From CAMLFJ01 sp040902305 (GTDB taxonomy: Bacteria > Methylomirabilota > Methylomirabilia > Rokubacteriales > CSP1-6), in contig JBBDXN010000115.1 of NCBI GenBank assembly GCA_040902305.1, forward strand, positions 1 through 19,300: 19,300 bases of DNA, in the 5' to 3' direction. Position numbers and translations under genes: made by a program. Every line of letters starts with the position of its first letter. Positions within the stretch are counted from its first letter, which is position 1. The notes beneath the pieces were generated by a model that saw nothing but the letters and a program-made list of their open reading frames with translations, did no database searches and was not told the origin of the DNA. Of the stretch, positions 1 through 7,261 are shown in pieces.

Positions 1-653
1 CCCCCGCCGGGGGGGGCGGCGGTCCACCCCCGTCGCCGAACCGCCGCGCTCTGCATGCGGTTCTGCACGAAGATGAAGATCAGCACGAGGGCGACGAACA
101 GCCCCGCCAGCTCTCGCCAGCCGAACCCGCCCGGGGGGCGCCCCGGGCTCGACGCGGGCGGTCGCGCGTAGGTGCCCGCGATCGCGCGGTCGATCGCGTC
201 GAGCCCCGCCGCGATGCCGTCCGCGGTGCGGCCCTCGCGAAAGCGCGGGGCCACGACGTCCCGGAGAATCGAGGCGGAGATGGCGTCGGTGAGGGTGCCC
301 TCGAGCCCGTAGCCGACCTCGATGCGCATCTTCCGATCGTCGAGGAAGACGAGGAAGATGACGCCGTTGTCGAGGCCCTTCTGGCCGATGCGCCAGGCCT
401 GGGCCAGGCGGATCGAGTAGCCCTCGAGGCTCTCTCCCTCGAGCCCGCGGAAGATGGCGACCACCACCTGGTTCCGGCTGGTGGCCTCGCGGGCGATCAG
501 CTTCTGATCGAGACGGTCGCGGTCGGCGGGGGTGAGCGCGCCCGCGTAGTCGTTGACACGGCGGTCCGGCGGCGGCGGGACGGACAGGGCCGCCGCGCCC
601 GGCCCGGCCAGGGCGGCCAGCAGCAGCGTCGCGAGCACGACCGGGCGGAGCAA
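1..653 (-). CDS. TPM-domain (YgcG-like) membrane protein, 3' end cut by the window
   Basis: Reading the minus strand from a TTG at 653 gives about 217 residues that continue past base 1. Residues 2-23 are hydrophobic and end in small residues, which fits a signal peptide. The mature part opens with VNDYAGALTPADRDRL, the usual start of a TPM domain, and continues through VVVAIFRGLEGESLEGYSIR and LDNGVILFVFLDDRKMRIEV to VGYGLEGTLTDAISASI and an AGLDAIDRAI stretch. A second hydrophobic segment (LAGLFVALVLIFIFVQ) follows a Pro/Gly linker and is probably a membrane anchor. The gene lies 26 bases after lemA on the same strand, a pairing often seen for LemA and TPM proteins, so the two are likely co-transcribed. 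The exact biochemical role of bacterial TPM proteins is unsettled. TTG is chosen because no ATG or GTG precedes the leader in frame after the upstream TAG. Confidence 0.85.
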   Translation of the reverse strand, partial: MLRPVVLATLLLAALAGPGAAALSVPPPPDRRVNDYAGALTPADRDRLDQKLIAREATSRNQVVVAIFRGLEGESLEGYSIRLAQAWRIGQKGLDNGVIFLVFLDDRKMRIEVGYGLEGTLTDAISASILRDVVAPRFREGRTADGIAAGLDAIDRAIAGTYARPPASSPGRPPGGFGWRELAGLFVALVLIFIFVQNRMQSAAVRRRGWTAAPPGG

Positions 654-679
654 CCGCGCGCTTCCGCTCGAAGCGCCCG

Positions 680-1273
680 CTAGAACTTCACCTTCGGGGC
701 GTCCTGGCTACCCGGCGCCGCCTCGAAGTAGGCCTTCTCCTTGAAACCGCGCAGCGAGGCCACCACGCTGCCCGGGAAGAGCCGGAGCCGGGTATTGTAG
801 TCGCGCACCGCCTCGCTGTAGCGCATGCGCTCCACCGTGATCCGGTTCTCGGTGCCCTCGAGCTGGCTCTGCAGGGTCAGGAAGTTCTGGTTCGACTTCA
901 GATCCGGATAGCGCTCCACCGTGACCAGCAGCCGCGCGAGAGCGCCGCTCAGCTGCTGCTGGGCCGCCTGGAACTTGCGGAACGCCTCGGGATCGTTGAC
1001 CAGCTCGGGGGTGGCCTTGATCCCGGCCACGCTCGCGCGCGCCTTCGTGACCTCCTCCAGCACGGTCCGCTCCTGCGCCGCGAAGCCCTTGACGGTCTCC
1101 ACCAGGTTCGGGATCAGGTCGGCGCGGCGCTGGTAGACGTTCTCCACCTGGGCCCACTTCTCGCCGACCGCCTGCTCGTGGGTCACGAGCTGGTTGTTGA
1201 TGCCGATGGCCCACCCGATGCCGCCGATGACGATCAGGACGATCACGCCGAGAACGATCAGTCCGGTTTTCAT
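680..1273 (-). CDS. lemA: LemA family protein
   Basis: The 197-residue product has an N-terminal membrane helix (about residues 4-25, LIVLGVIVLIVIGGIGWAIG). After it comes the family hallmark NNQLV...EKWAQVENVYQRRADLIPNLVETVKGFA and a long alpha-helical, coiled-coil-like body rich in Gln, Glu and Arg. It ends with YNTRLRLFPGSVVASLRGF and KAYFEA, as is usual for LemA. Length is typical. The protein should be inserted by its N-terminus with the helical domain outside the cytoplasm. LemA proteins are widespread but their function is poorly defined. The gene follows the isocitrate dehydrogenase by 58 bases and precedes the TPM-domain gene by 26. The ATG has no clear Shine-Dalgarno sequence, but TATACT lies 7 bases upstream (1281-1286), which would fit a start close to or at the 5' end of the transcript. 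Confidence 0.93.
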   Translation of the reverse strand: MKTGLIVLGVIVLIVIGGIGWAIGINNQLVTHEQAVGEKWAQVENVYQRRADLIPNLVETVKGFAAQERTVLEEVTKARASVAGIKATPELVNDPEAFRKFQAAQQQLSGALARLLVTVERYPDLKSNQNFLTLQSQLEGTENRITVERMRYSEAVRDYNTRLRLFPGSVVASLRGFKEKAYFEAAPGSQDAPKVKF

Positions 1274-1280
1274 GGCGCTC

Positions 1281-1286
1281 AGTATA
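1281..1286 (-). promoter_or_regulatory. Candidate -10 element just upstream of lemA
   Basis: TATACT (5 of 6 matches to TATAAT) ends 7 bases before the lemA ATG. No convincing -35 box or Shine-Dalgarno sequence is visible. If used, transcription would begin at or within a base or two of the start codon (a leaderless message). This is inference from spacing only. Confidence 0.3.
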
Positions 1287-1331
1287 CCCCCCGGTCAGAG
1301 GTCGTTTCCCGAATACGACTGGACGAGTGTC

Positions 1332-2360
1332 TCAGTCGCCGAGGCGCGCGACCACCGCCTCGGCGAACTCGGCGGTGCCGAGCGTCCCGCCGAGGTCGCG
1401 CGTCTTGCCGCCTCCGGCCAGGGCGCGGTTGTAGCCGTCCTTGATCCGCTGGGCGGCCGCCGTGCACGCGGCATCGTCGCGCGTCTCGGCCAGGTGATTG
1501 AGGAGCATCACCGCGGACATCAGCAAGGCGAGCGGATTGGCGAGGTCCCGGCCCGCGATGTCGGGCGCGGAGCCGTGCACCGCCTCGAAGACCGCGACGT
1601 GGTCGCCGATATTGGCGCCGGGCACCACCCCGAGCCCGCCCACCAGGCCCGCGCAGAGATCGCTGAGCACGTCGCCGTAGAGGTTCTCCAGCAGGAGCAT
1701 GTCGAAGCGGGTCGGGTCCTGCACCAGCCCCATGCAGCCGGCGTCGATGATCATCTCCTGGTAGCCGATCTCCGCGAACTCCCGATCGTGGACGGCGCGG
1801 GCGCAGCGGATGAACATCCCGTCGGTCAGCTTCATGATGTTGGCCTTGTGGAAGACGCTGACCGTCTTGCGCCCGCGCTGGCGCGCGTAGCGGAAGGCCC
1901 AGCGGGCGATGCGGGTACACGCCTTCTCGGTGGCGACCTTGGTGGTGGTGACCACCCCGGGCGCGAGCGTCGCCTCGATGCCTGAGTACAGCCCTTCCGT
2001 GTTCTCGCGGATGATCACGAGATCCACGCCGTCGTAGCGCGTGCGCACCCCGTCCAGGTTGCGGACGGGCCGCACCGCCGCGTAGAGATCCAGCTCCTTG
2101 CGCAGCCGCACGTTGATCGACGTGAAGCCCTCGCCGATCGGCGTCGTGCAGGGGCCCTTCAGCGCGACCTGGTGGCGGCTGATCGCCTCGAGCGTCTCGC
2201 GGGGCAGCACGTCCAGGCCCCGCTCGAGGGCGGCCAGGCCGGCGGGATGCTCGACCCACTCCACCGGCGCCCCGGCCGCGGCCAGGATGCGGCGCACCGC
2301 CGCGGTCACCTCGGGCCCGATGCCGTCCCCGGGAATGAGCACGACCTGATGGGGAGCCAT
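1332..2360 (-). CDS. NAD-dependent isocitrate dehydrogenase (isocitrate/isopropylmalate dehydrogenase family)
   Basis: The 342-residue protein oxidatively decarboxylates isocitrate to 2-oxoglutarate in the TCA cycle. It starts MAPHQVVLIPGDGIGPEV. Residues matching the isocitrate site are visible with the spacing of E. coli IDH: S81, N83, R87, R97, R118 and Y125 (in IIRENTEGLYSG). K172 and N174 lie in HKANIMK, and the metal-binding aspartates are D206, D230 and D234. In the cofactor loop GSAPDIAG the two residues that are Lys-Tyr in NADP enzymes are Asp-Ile (267-268), so NAD is expected. IIRENTEGLYSG and NLYGDVLSDLCAGLVGGLG point to the NAD-IDH branch rather than isopropylmalate dehydrogenase. 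The open frame extends to an ATG at 2444, but the extra 28 residues are unlike the family and run into the purC leader, so 2360 is preferred. It is divergent from purC (86 bases apart). Confidence 0.9.
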   Translation of the reverse strand: MAPHQVVLIPGDGIGPEVTAAVRRILAAAGAPVEWVEHPAGLAALERGLDVLPRETLEAISRHQVALKGPCTTPIGEGFTSINVRLRKELDLYAAVRPVRNLDGVRTRYDGVDLVIIRENTEGLYSGIEATLAPGVVTTTKVATEKACTRIARWAFRYARQRGRKTVSVFHKANIMKLTDGMFIRCARAVHDREFAEIGYQEMIIDAGCMGLVQDPTRFDMLLLENLYGDVLSDLCAGLVGGLGVVPGANIGDHVAVFEAVHGSAPDIAGRDLANPLALLMSAVMLLNHLAETRDDAACTAAAQRIKDGYNRALAGGGKTRDLGGTLGTAEFAEAVVARLGD

Positions 2361-2393
2361 GCCGTCATTATCGCTCCGCGCCGGACAAACCCG

Positions 2394-2422
2394 ATGAAAT
2401 CGGCTCGAGAATCGGCTACAGT
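2394..2422 (+). promoter_or_regulatory. Candidate purC promoter in the idh-purC divergent region
   Basis: ATGAAA (2394-2399) and TACAGT (2417-2422) are each 4 of 6 matches to sigma-70 boxes, with a 17-base spacer. Transcription would begin near 2430, just before the Shine-Dalgarno sequence. On the opposite strand GATAAT (2367-2372) lies 6 bases before the dehydrogenase ATG. Weak matches; the location between divergent genes is the main support. Confidence 0.3.
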
Positions 2423-2431
2423 GCGTTCGGA

Positions 2432-2437
2432 AAGGAG
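2432..2437 (+). promoter_or_regulatory. Shine-Dalgarno sequence of purC
   Basis: AAGGAG lies 9 bases before the ATG at 2447 and fixes the purC start. Confidence 0.75.
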
Positions 2438-2446
2438 AGTCCATCC

Positions 2447-3280
2447 ATGACGGACGCGGTGCATCTCGGAAGCGGCAAGGTCCGCGAGCTGTACGCTCTC
2501 GACGGTGAGCGGCTCCTGCTGGTGGCCTCGGATCGCATCTCGACCTTCGACGTGGTGCTGCCGACCGCCATCCCGGACAAGGGCCGGGTCCTGACCGGGC
2601 TGGCCGCCTTCTGGTTCGCCCGGACGCGCGCCCTCTGCCCCAACCACCTGCTCGCCCTGCGCCCCGACGGCCGCTCGACCGAGTGCCGGCGGCTCGAGAT
2701 GCTCCCGATCGAGTGCGTGGTGCGCGGCTATCTCTCCGGCTCCGGGTGGAAGGACTACGGCAAGACCGGCGAGGTGTGCGGCCACCGCCTCCCGGTGGGC
2801 CTGCGCGAGTCGGACCGGCTGCCCGAGCCGATCTTCACCCCCGCGACCAAGGCCCAGTCGGGCCACGACGAGAACATCACCCGCGAGCAGGCCGCGCGGA
2901 TCGTCGGGGCCGAGCGCTTCGCGGAGGCCGAGCGGCTCTCGCTCGCGCTCTACCGCTTCGCGGCGGCCTATGCGCTCGAGCGCGGCATCATCATCGCCGA
3001 CACCAAGTTCGAGTTCGGGGTCGACCGCGAGGGCCGGCTGGTGCTGGGCGACGAAGCGCTGACGCCCGACTCCTCCCGCTTCTGGCCCGCCGATCAGTAC
3101 GCGCCGGGGAGGCCGCAGCCCTCCTACGACAAGCAATACGTGCGCGACTACTGCGAGAAGATCGGCTGGGCGAAGACCTATCCGGGACCCGAGCTACCGG
3201 CCGACGTGGTGGCCGGCACCCGAAGCCGCTACATCGAAGCCTTCGAGCACATCACCGGCATCCCCTTCGCCGCCTACATA
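2447..3280 (+). CDS. purC: Phosphoribosylaminoimidazole-succinocarboxamide synthase (SAICAR synthase), no in-frame stop at its normal end
   Basis: PurC ligates aspartate to CAIR using ATP in de novo purine synthesis. The first 278 residues are a complete enzyme: SGKVRELYALDGERLLLVAS (ATP-binding start), DRISTFDVVLPTAIPDKG, ECVVRGYLSGSGWKDY, FTPATKAQSGHDENI, the family signature IADTKFEFG, DEALTPDSSRFWPADQY and SYDKQYVRDYCEKIGW. It closes with YIEAFEHITGIPF, where family members end. A strong AAGGAG precedes the ATG. The oddity is the 3' end: after Y277-I278 the frame has no stop, runs into a GC-rich palindrome at 3322-3378, and stays open to 8188 antisense to the next genes. A TAG lies at 3279-3281 one frame away, so a single base loss, or loss of the stop on repeat insertion, could explain this. 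The coordinates given cover only the conserved enzyme. An automated annotation may miss this gene. Confidence 0.9.
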
Positions 3281-3321
3281 GCCACCCCCCCACCGTCCTC
3301 TCCTAACCCTTCTCTCTTCTT

Positions 3322-3378
3322 CACCCTCTCCCCTCTGGGGAGAGGGCAGGGTGAGGGGCTCGAGGGTGAGGGCCTGGC
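3322..3378 (+). repeat. GC-rich palindromic repeat, copy 1 (after purC)
   Basis: A perfect 10-bp stem, CCCTCTCCCC (3324-3333) and GGGGAGAGGG (3337-3346), encloses a TCT loop. It is followed by CA and two copies of a 15-base unit beginning GGGTGAGGGG (3349-3363 and 3364-3378). The same 23-base hairpin recurs exactly at 5096-5118. It sits between convergent purC and hyuAB and could also fold as a transcript-end hairpin for both, although there is no T-run. It is translated in frame as an extension of PurC. Confidence 0.85.
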
Positions 3379-3379
3379 C

Positions 3380-6300
3380 TCAAGCCCCCCCGCGCCCGAC
3401 GTAGCGGCCCAGGCGATCGCGCGCGCGCAGGTCGCGCGAGCGCTGGCCGGCCGGCCCGTACCCACCCCCGCCCGGCGTGCTCACCAGCACGCGGTCGCCG
3501 CGCTCCAGCACGTGCTGGCGCCGGTGGTCCGCCTTCTTGCCGTTGATGCGCACGTCCCCGAGCCCGCCCGCCCCGCCGCCCGCCAGACCCGGCGCCGGAA
3601 AGCGGGTGCGCTCGGCCATGAAGCTCACCACGATCGGGCGCTTCGACTCGCTCTCGATCAGCATGTCCTGGCCGAGCCCGCCGCGAAACCGGCCGCGCCC
3701 CCCCGATCCGGACCGCATGCGCTTGTAGTGGAAGAAGAGTGGGCTGTTGCGCTCCGCCACCTCCACCGGGGTGCTCGAGATATTGCTCGGCCACGAGAGC
3801 ACGTGCTCGCCGTCCTTTCGCGCGGTCGCGCCCATGCCGCCGTTGAAGAAGAGCACGGTGGTGTACGGCCGGCCGTCGTCGCGAACGCCGGACTGGGCGA
3901 CCGCCCAGAGCGGCGAGCCCGCCGCCGCCGCGACCCGGTCGGGGATCACCTGGTGCAGCGCGCCCAGGATCAGGATCGGCACGTAGTGCCCGGTCTGCGC
4001 GCGGCTCACCACCGCGGCCGGGAACTTCGGGTTGAGCAGGCAGCCCTCGGGCGCCTCCACCTTCACCGGCCGGTACATGCCCTCGTTGTTGGGGAGGCCG
4101 GGGAGCAGCGCGCAGCGGACCGCGTAGGCGGTCATCGCGTAGGTGTAGGCCATGACGCAGTTGATGGCGCGGGGCTGGGCGGGCGAGGTGCCGGTGAAGT
4201 CGGCCACGATCTCGTCGCCGCGCACCGTGAGGGCAACGCGGAAGCGATAGGGCGCCTCGAATCCGTCGGTCTCGATGCCGTAGCGATAGGTGCCGTCGGG
4301 GACTATGCGAATAGCGTCCCGCATCGCGCGCTCCGAGCGACCGAACAGCTCGTCGGCCAGGCCGTCCAGCGAGTCGAGCCCGTACTCCTCCATGAGGCGC
4401 CGCACCCGGTTCTCCATCAGCTCGTTGGCGCTCACCTGCGCCCAGATATCGCCCACCGTCTGATCGGGCGTGCGCACGTTCGCCCGCAGCAGGCCGAGCA
4501 GCGTCTCGTCCACCTGCCCGGCGCGGATGAGGTGGGTCAGGGGGATGTGGAAGCCCTCCTCGAACAGCTCCCGCGCCTCGATCGCCCGGATGCGGCCGCC
4601 GATATCCGGCATGTGTGCAGTGGTCGCCGAAAAGGCGACCAATATCGGTTGACTGCCAGTGCCCTCCTTCTGATGGAAGATCGGCTTCACCAGGCAGACG
4701 TCGCTCATGTGGCCGGTGCCTTGCCAGGGGTCGTTGGTGATCAGCACGTCGCCCGGGCGCATGTTCTGGGCGCCGATCCCGTGGAGGAAATGCCGCACCG
4801 TCGCGGGCAGCGTGCCGATGAAGGACGGGATGCTGCCCGAGTTCTGGGCCAGGGCGAAACCGCGCGCGTCGGTGAGGACGCACGCGAAGTCGTTGGCCTC
4901 GTTGGAGAGCGTGGAGAACGACGTGCGCACGATGGCCTTCGCGGCCTCGTCCACCACCGAGATGATCCGCGTCCACAGCACTTCCAGCGTGATCGCGTCG
5001 AACCGCGCCGGCGGCGAAGTCATGCGCCCCCCCCTCACCATCACCGCCCCCTCACCCCGCCCTCTCCCCCTCCGGGGGCGAGGGTGTTCGCCCCCCCCTC
5101 TCCCCTCTGGGGAGAGGGCAGGGTGAGGGGCTCCTGGGTGAGGGGCTCCAGGGTGAGGGGCTCCAGGGTGAGGGGCCAGCGTCATCACGATGTTCCCGCT
5201 CTCCGCCACGCGCGCGGTCGCCCCCGGGCCCACTACGAGCGTCGAGCCCTCTTCCTCCACCACCGCGGGCCCGGCCAGCTCATCGCCGATGCCGAGCCGA
5301 TAGCGATCGTACACCGCGGTCTCCACCCAGCCCTCCGCACCCGGGAAGTAGGCGCGCCGAATGCCCTTCAGCGCGCCCCGCGCGCCGCCCCCGCCACGCC
5401 CCTCGAGCACTACCTCGCTGCCCGACACCGGCGCCCGCACCGCCACGCGGATATTGATGAACTCCACCGGCACCCCCGGCGGGGTCAGCGCGAACTTCTC
5501 GCGATACGCAGTCTCGAACGCGCCGCGGAGCACCGCCCGCCCCGGCCCGCTGTCTTCGTACGGGCCGGGCGGCAGCGGTACCACCAGATCGAAGCCCTGG
5601 CCGAGGAAGCGGCCGTCGGCCAGGCGCTGCACCGTCGCGGTCTCGAGCTTGAGCCCGGTCTCCGCCATCACCGCCCGCGCCTCGTCTTCGAGGCGCGCGA
5701 ACGCGGCCTCGAGCGTCGCGATGCTGCCCTGGTCGAGCCGGATGCCCACGGTGGCCACGCGGTCCACGCGCGCCGGCGCAACCAGCAGGCCGAGCGCGGA
5801 GGCCACGCCCGCCGACGGCGGGCAGATCACGCGGCCGATGCCGAGCTTGCCGGCCACCGAGTAGGCGTGCACCGGCCCCGCGCCGCCCGTGCAGAGCAGC
5901 GCGTAGTCGCGCGGGTCGCGGCCGCGCTCCGCGATGTGCACGCGCGCCGCCCCCGCCATGTTCTCGTTGACGATGTCGTGAATGCCCCACGCCACCTTGG
6001 TCGACTCGAGCCCGAGCCGCCGCGACAACCCCTCGACCGCGGCGAGCGCCGCCGCCATGTCCACCGCCACCTCCCCGCCCGCGAAGTAGTCGGGGTTGAG
6101 ATAGCCCAGCAGGAAGTCGGCGTCGGTCACGGTGGGCTCGCGGCCGCCCTGGCCGTAGGAGGCGGGGCCGGGGTGCGAGCCGGCGCTGCGCGGGCCGACC
6201 TTGAGGAGCCCGATCTCGTCCACCGCCGCGATGCTGCCGCCGCCGGCGCCGATCTCGATCAGCTCGATCGTGGAGATGCGGATGGGCAGCCCGCTGCCCT

Positions 6301-7258
6301 CGATGAACCGGCGCTGGCGCGCGGCCTCGAAGCTGTACGTGGTGAGCGGCTCGCCGCCGTCCACCAGCGAGAGCTTGGCGGTGGTCCCGCCCATGTCGAA
6401 GGCGAGCACATTTCCGCCGCTGTCGGGCTGGCCGAAGAAGGCGGCCGCGATCGCGCCCGCGGCCGGCCCCGACTCCAGCATCTGCACCGGCACCCGCTGC
6501 GCCTCCTGCACGTGGGTGAGCCCGCCGCTCGAGAGCATCAGCAGGAGCGGCGCCGGGATGCCGAGCTCCGAGACGCGCCGGGCCATCAGCGCGAGGTACT
6601 TCTGGGCGAGCGGCTTGATGTAGGCGTTGGCCGCGGTGGTGGAGGCGCGCTCGTACTCGCGGATCTCCGGCGCCACCTCGTGCGAGGTCGTCACCGCGAT
6701 GCCGGGATGGCGCTTCGCGATCAGCCGCGCCGCCTCCGCCTCGTGGCGCGGGTTGGCGTAGGCATGGAGGAACACCACCGCGATCGCGTCCACCCCGGCC
6801 TTTGCGAGCGCCGCCGCGCGGGCGGCCAGCATGCGCGTGTCCAGGCGCCGCGCGATCCGCCCGTCGGCCCGCGTCCGCTCGGCCACCTCCAGCCGCAGGT
6901 GGCGCGGCACCAGCGGCTCGGGCTTGGCGATGGCCAGGTCGTACAGCTCGTACTTCCGCTCGCGCCCGATCTCCAGCGTGTCCGCGAAGCCCGCGGTGGT
7001 GATCAGGCCGGTGACCGCGCCTTTGCGCTCGATCAGCGCATTGGTGAACAGCGTGGTGGCGTGCACGACCCGGGAGAACGACTCCGGGTCGAGCCGGGCC
7101 TGCGCCAGCAGCCCCGCCGCGCCCGCGGCCACCGCGCGGGCCGGGTCGTCGTGGGTGGTGAGCACCTTGCGGCTCCACCGCCGCCCGGTGTCGTGGTCGT
7201 ACGCCACCAGGTCGGTGAAGGTCCCGCCGATGTCGATCCCGAGCGAGTACTGCGCCAC
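3380..7258 (-). CDS. Hydantoinase/5-oxoprolinase, HyuA and HyuB subunits fused in one frame
   Basis: One 1292-codon frame holds a whole HyuA (about residues 1-695) and a whole HyuB (746-1292). HyuA has the ATPase-type motif GIDIGGTFTD (7-16), HATTLFTNALIERKG, FDMGGTTAK (287-295) and GAGGGSIAAVD. HyuB has ITLEVLWTRIISVVDEAAKA, TNDPWQGTGH (about 841-850), DFTGTSPAQPRAINCVMAYT and a C-terminal PGGGGYG. The family opens cyclic amides (hydantoins, 5-oxoproline, lactams) with ATP, and some relatives are carboxylases; the substrate here is unknown. The two halves are joined by a Pro/His/Gly linker (696-745) encoded entirely by a palindromic repeat. Eukaryotic 5-oxoprolinases are natural fusions of similar total length, but bacterial genes are usually separate. 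HyuB may also start independently at the ATG at 5023 after a G-rich tract. The chosen GTG start at 7258 lies 3 bases after the cyclase stop, implying coupling. Confidence 0.92.
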   Translation of the reverse strand: MAQYSLGIDIGGTFTDLVAYDHDTGRRWSRKVLTTHDDPARAVAAGAAGLLAQARLDPESFSRVVHATTLFTNALIERKGAVTGLITTAGFADTLEIGRERKYELYDLAIAKPEPLVPRHLRLEVAERTRADGRIARRLDTRMLAARAAALAKAGVDAIAVVFLHAYANPRHEAEAARLIAKRHPGIAVTTSHEVAPEIREYERASTTAANAYIKPLAQKYLALMARRVSELGIPAPLLLMLSSGGLTHVQEAQRVPVQMLESGPAAGAIAAAFFGQPDSGGNVLAFDMGGTTAKLSLVDGGEPLTTYSFEAARQRRFIEGSGLPIRISTIELIEIGAGGGSIAAVDEIGLLKVGPRSAGSHPGPASYGQGGREPTVTDADFLLGYLNPDYFAGGEVAVDMAAALAAVEGLSRRLGLESTKVAWGIHDIVNENMAGAARVHIAERGRDPRDYALLCTGGAGPVHAYSVAGKLGIGRVICPPSAGVASALGLLVAPARVDRVATVGIRLDQGSIATLEAAFARLEDEARAVMAETGLKLETATVQRLADGRFLGQGFDLVVPLPPGPYEDSGPGRAVLRGAFETAYREKFALTPPGVPVEFINIRVAVRAPVSGSEVVLEGRGGGGARGALKGIRRAYFPGAEGWVETAVYDRYRLGIGDELAGPAVVEEEGSTLVVGPGATARVAESGNIVMTLAPHPGAPHPGAPHPGAPHPALSPEGRGGGEHPRPRRGRGRGEGAVMVRGGRMTSPPARFDAITLEVLWTRIISVVDEAAKAIVRTSFSTLSNEANDFACVLTDARGFALAQNSGSIPSFIGTLPATVRHFLHGIGAQNMRPGDVLITNDPWQGTGHMSDVCLVKPIFHQKEGTGSQPILVAFSATTAHMPDIGGRIRAIEARELFEEGFHIPLTHLIRAGQVDETLLGLLRANVRTPDQTVGDIWAQVSANELMENRVRRLMEEYGLDSLDGLADELFGRSERAMRDAIRIVPDGTYRYGIETDGFEAPYRFRVALTVRGDEIVADFTGTSPAQPRAINCVMAYTYAMTAYAVRCALLPGLPNNEGMYRPVKVEAPEGCLLNPKFPAAVVSRAQTGHYVPILILGALHQVIPDRVAAAAGSPLWAVAQSGVRDDGRPYTTVLFFNGGMGATARKDGEHVLSWPSNISSTPVEVAERNSPLFFHYKRMRSGSGGRGRFRGGLGQDMLIESESKRPIVVSFMAERTRFPAPGLAGGGAGGLGDVRINGKKADHRRQHVLERGDRVLVSTPGGGGYGPAGQRSRDLRARDRLGRYVGRGGA
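5023..5034 (-). promoter_or_regulatory. Possible internal start of HyuB with G-tract upstream
   Basis: The codon at 5023-5021 is ATG and begins MTSPPARFDAITLEV, the normal N-terminus of HyuB. Immediately upstream is a run of eight G (5027-5034, minus strand) preceded by GTGA, which could serve as a loose ribosome-binding site. If used, a separate 547-residue HyuB (3380-5023) would be made in addition to or instead of the fusion. Confidence 0.4.
5036..5178 (+). repeat. GC-rich palindromic repeat, copy 2 (HyuA-HyuB linker)
   Basis: Two hairpins sit side by side. The first has arms 5060-5070 and 5074-5084 (11 bp with one mismatch, TCC loop). The second has arms 5096-5105 and 5109-5118 (10 bp perfect, TCT loop) and is identical to the hairpin at 3324-3346. 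A 15-base tandem repeat follows. On the minus strand the whole block is open and encodes the linker between HyuA and HyuB. Confidence 0.88.
5121..5175 (+). repeat. 15-bp tandem repeat, about 3.7 units
   Basis: The units are GGGTGAGGGGCTCCT, then GGGTGAGGGGCTCCA twice, then a partial GGGTGAGGGG. Because 15 is a multiple of three, it keeps frame and encodes repeated PHPGA on the minus strand. The same unit occurs twice after the hairpin at 3324-3346, and its first ten bases occur once after the hairpin at 12025-12049, so its number varies between copies of the element. Confidence 0.9.
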
Positions 7259-7261
7259 GAC

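Noticed and set aside
2361..2444. Longer start for isocitrate dehydrogenase (ATG at 2444).
   Set aside because: The added 28 residues are not family-like and would begin within the purC Shine-Dalgarno region.
3322..5178. Possible CRISPR array or CRISPR-like spacing from the repeated GC-rich units.
   Set aside because: The units are hairpins and an uninterrupted 15-bp tandem; there are no regular unique spacers and no cas genes.
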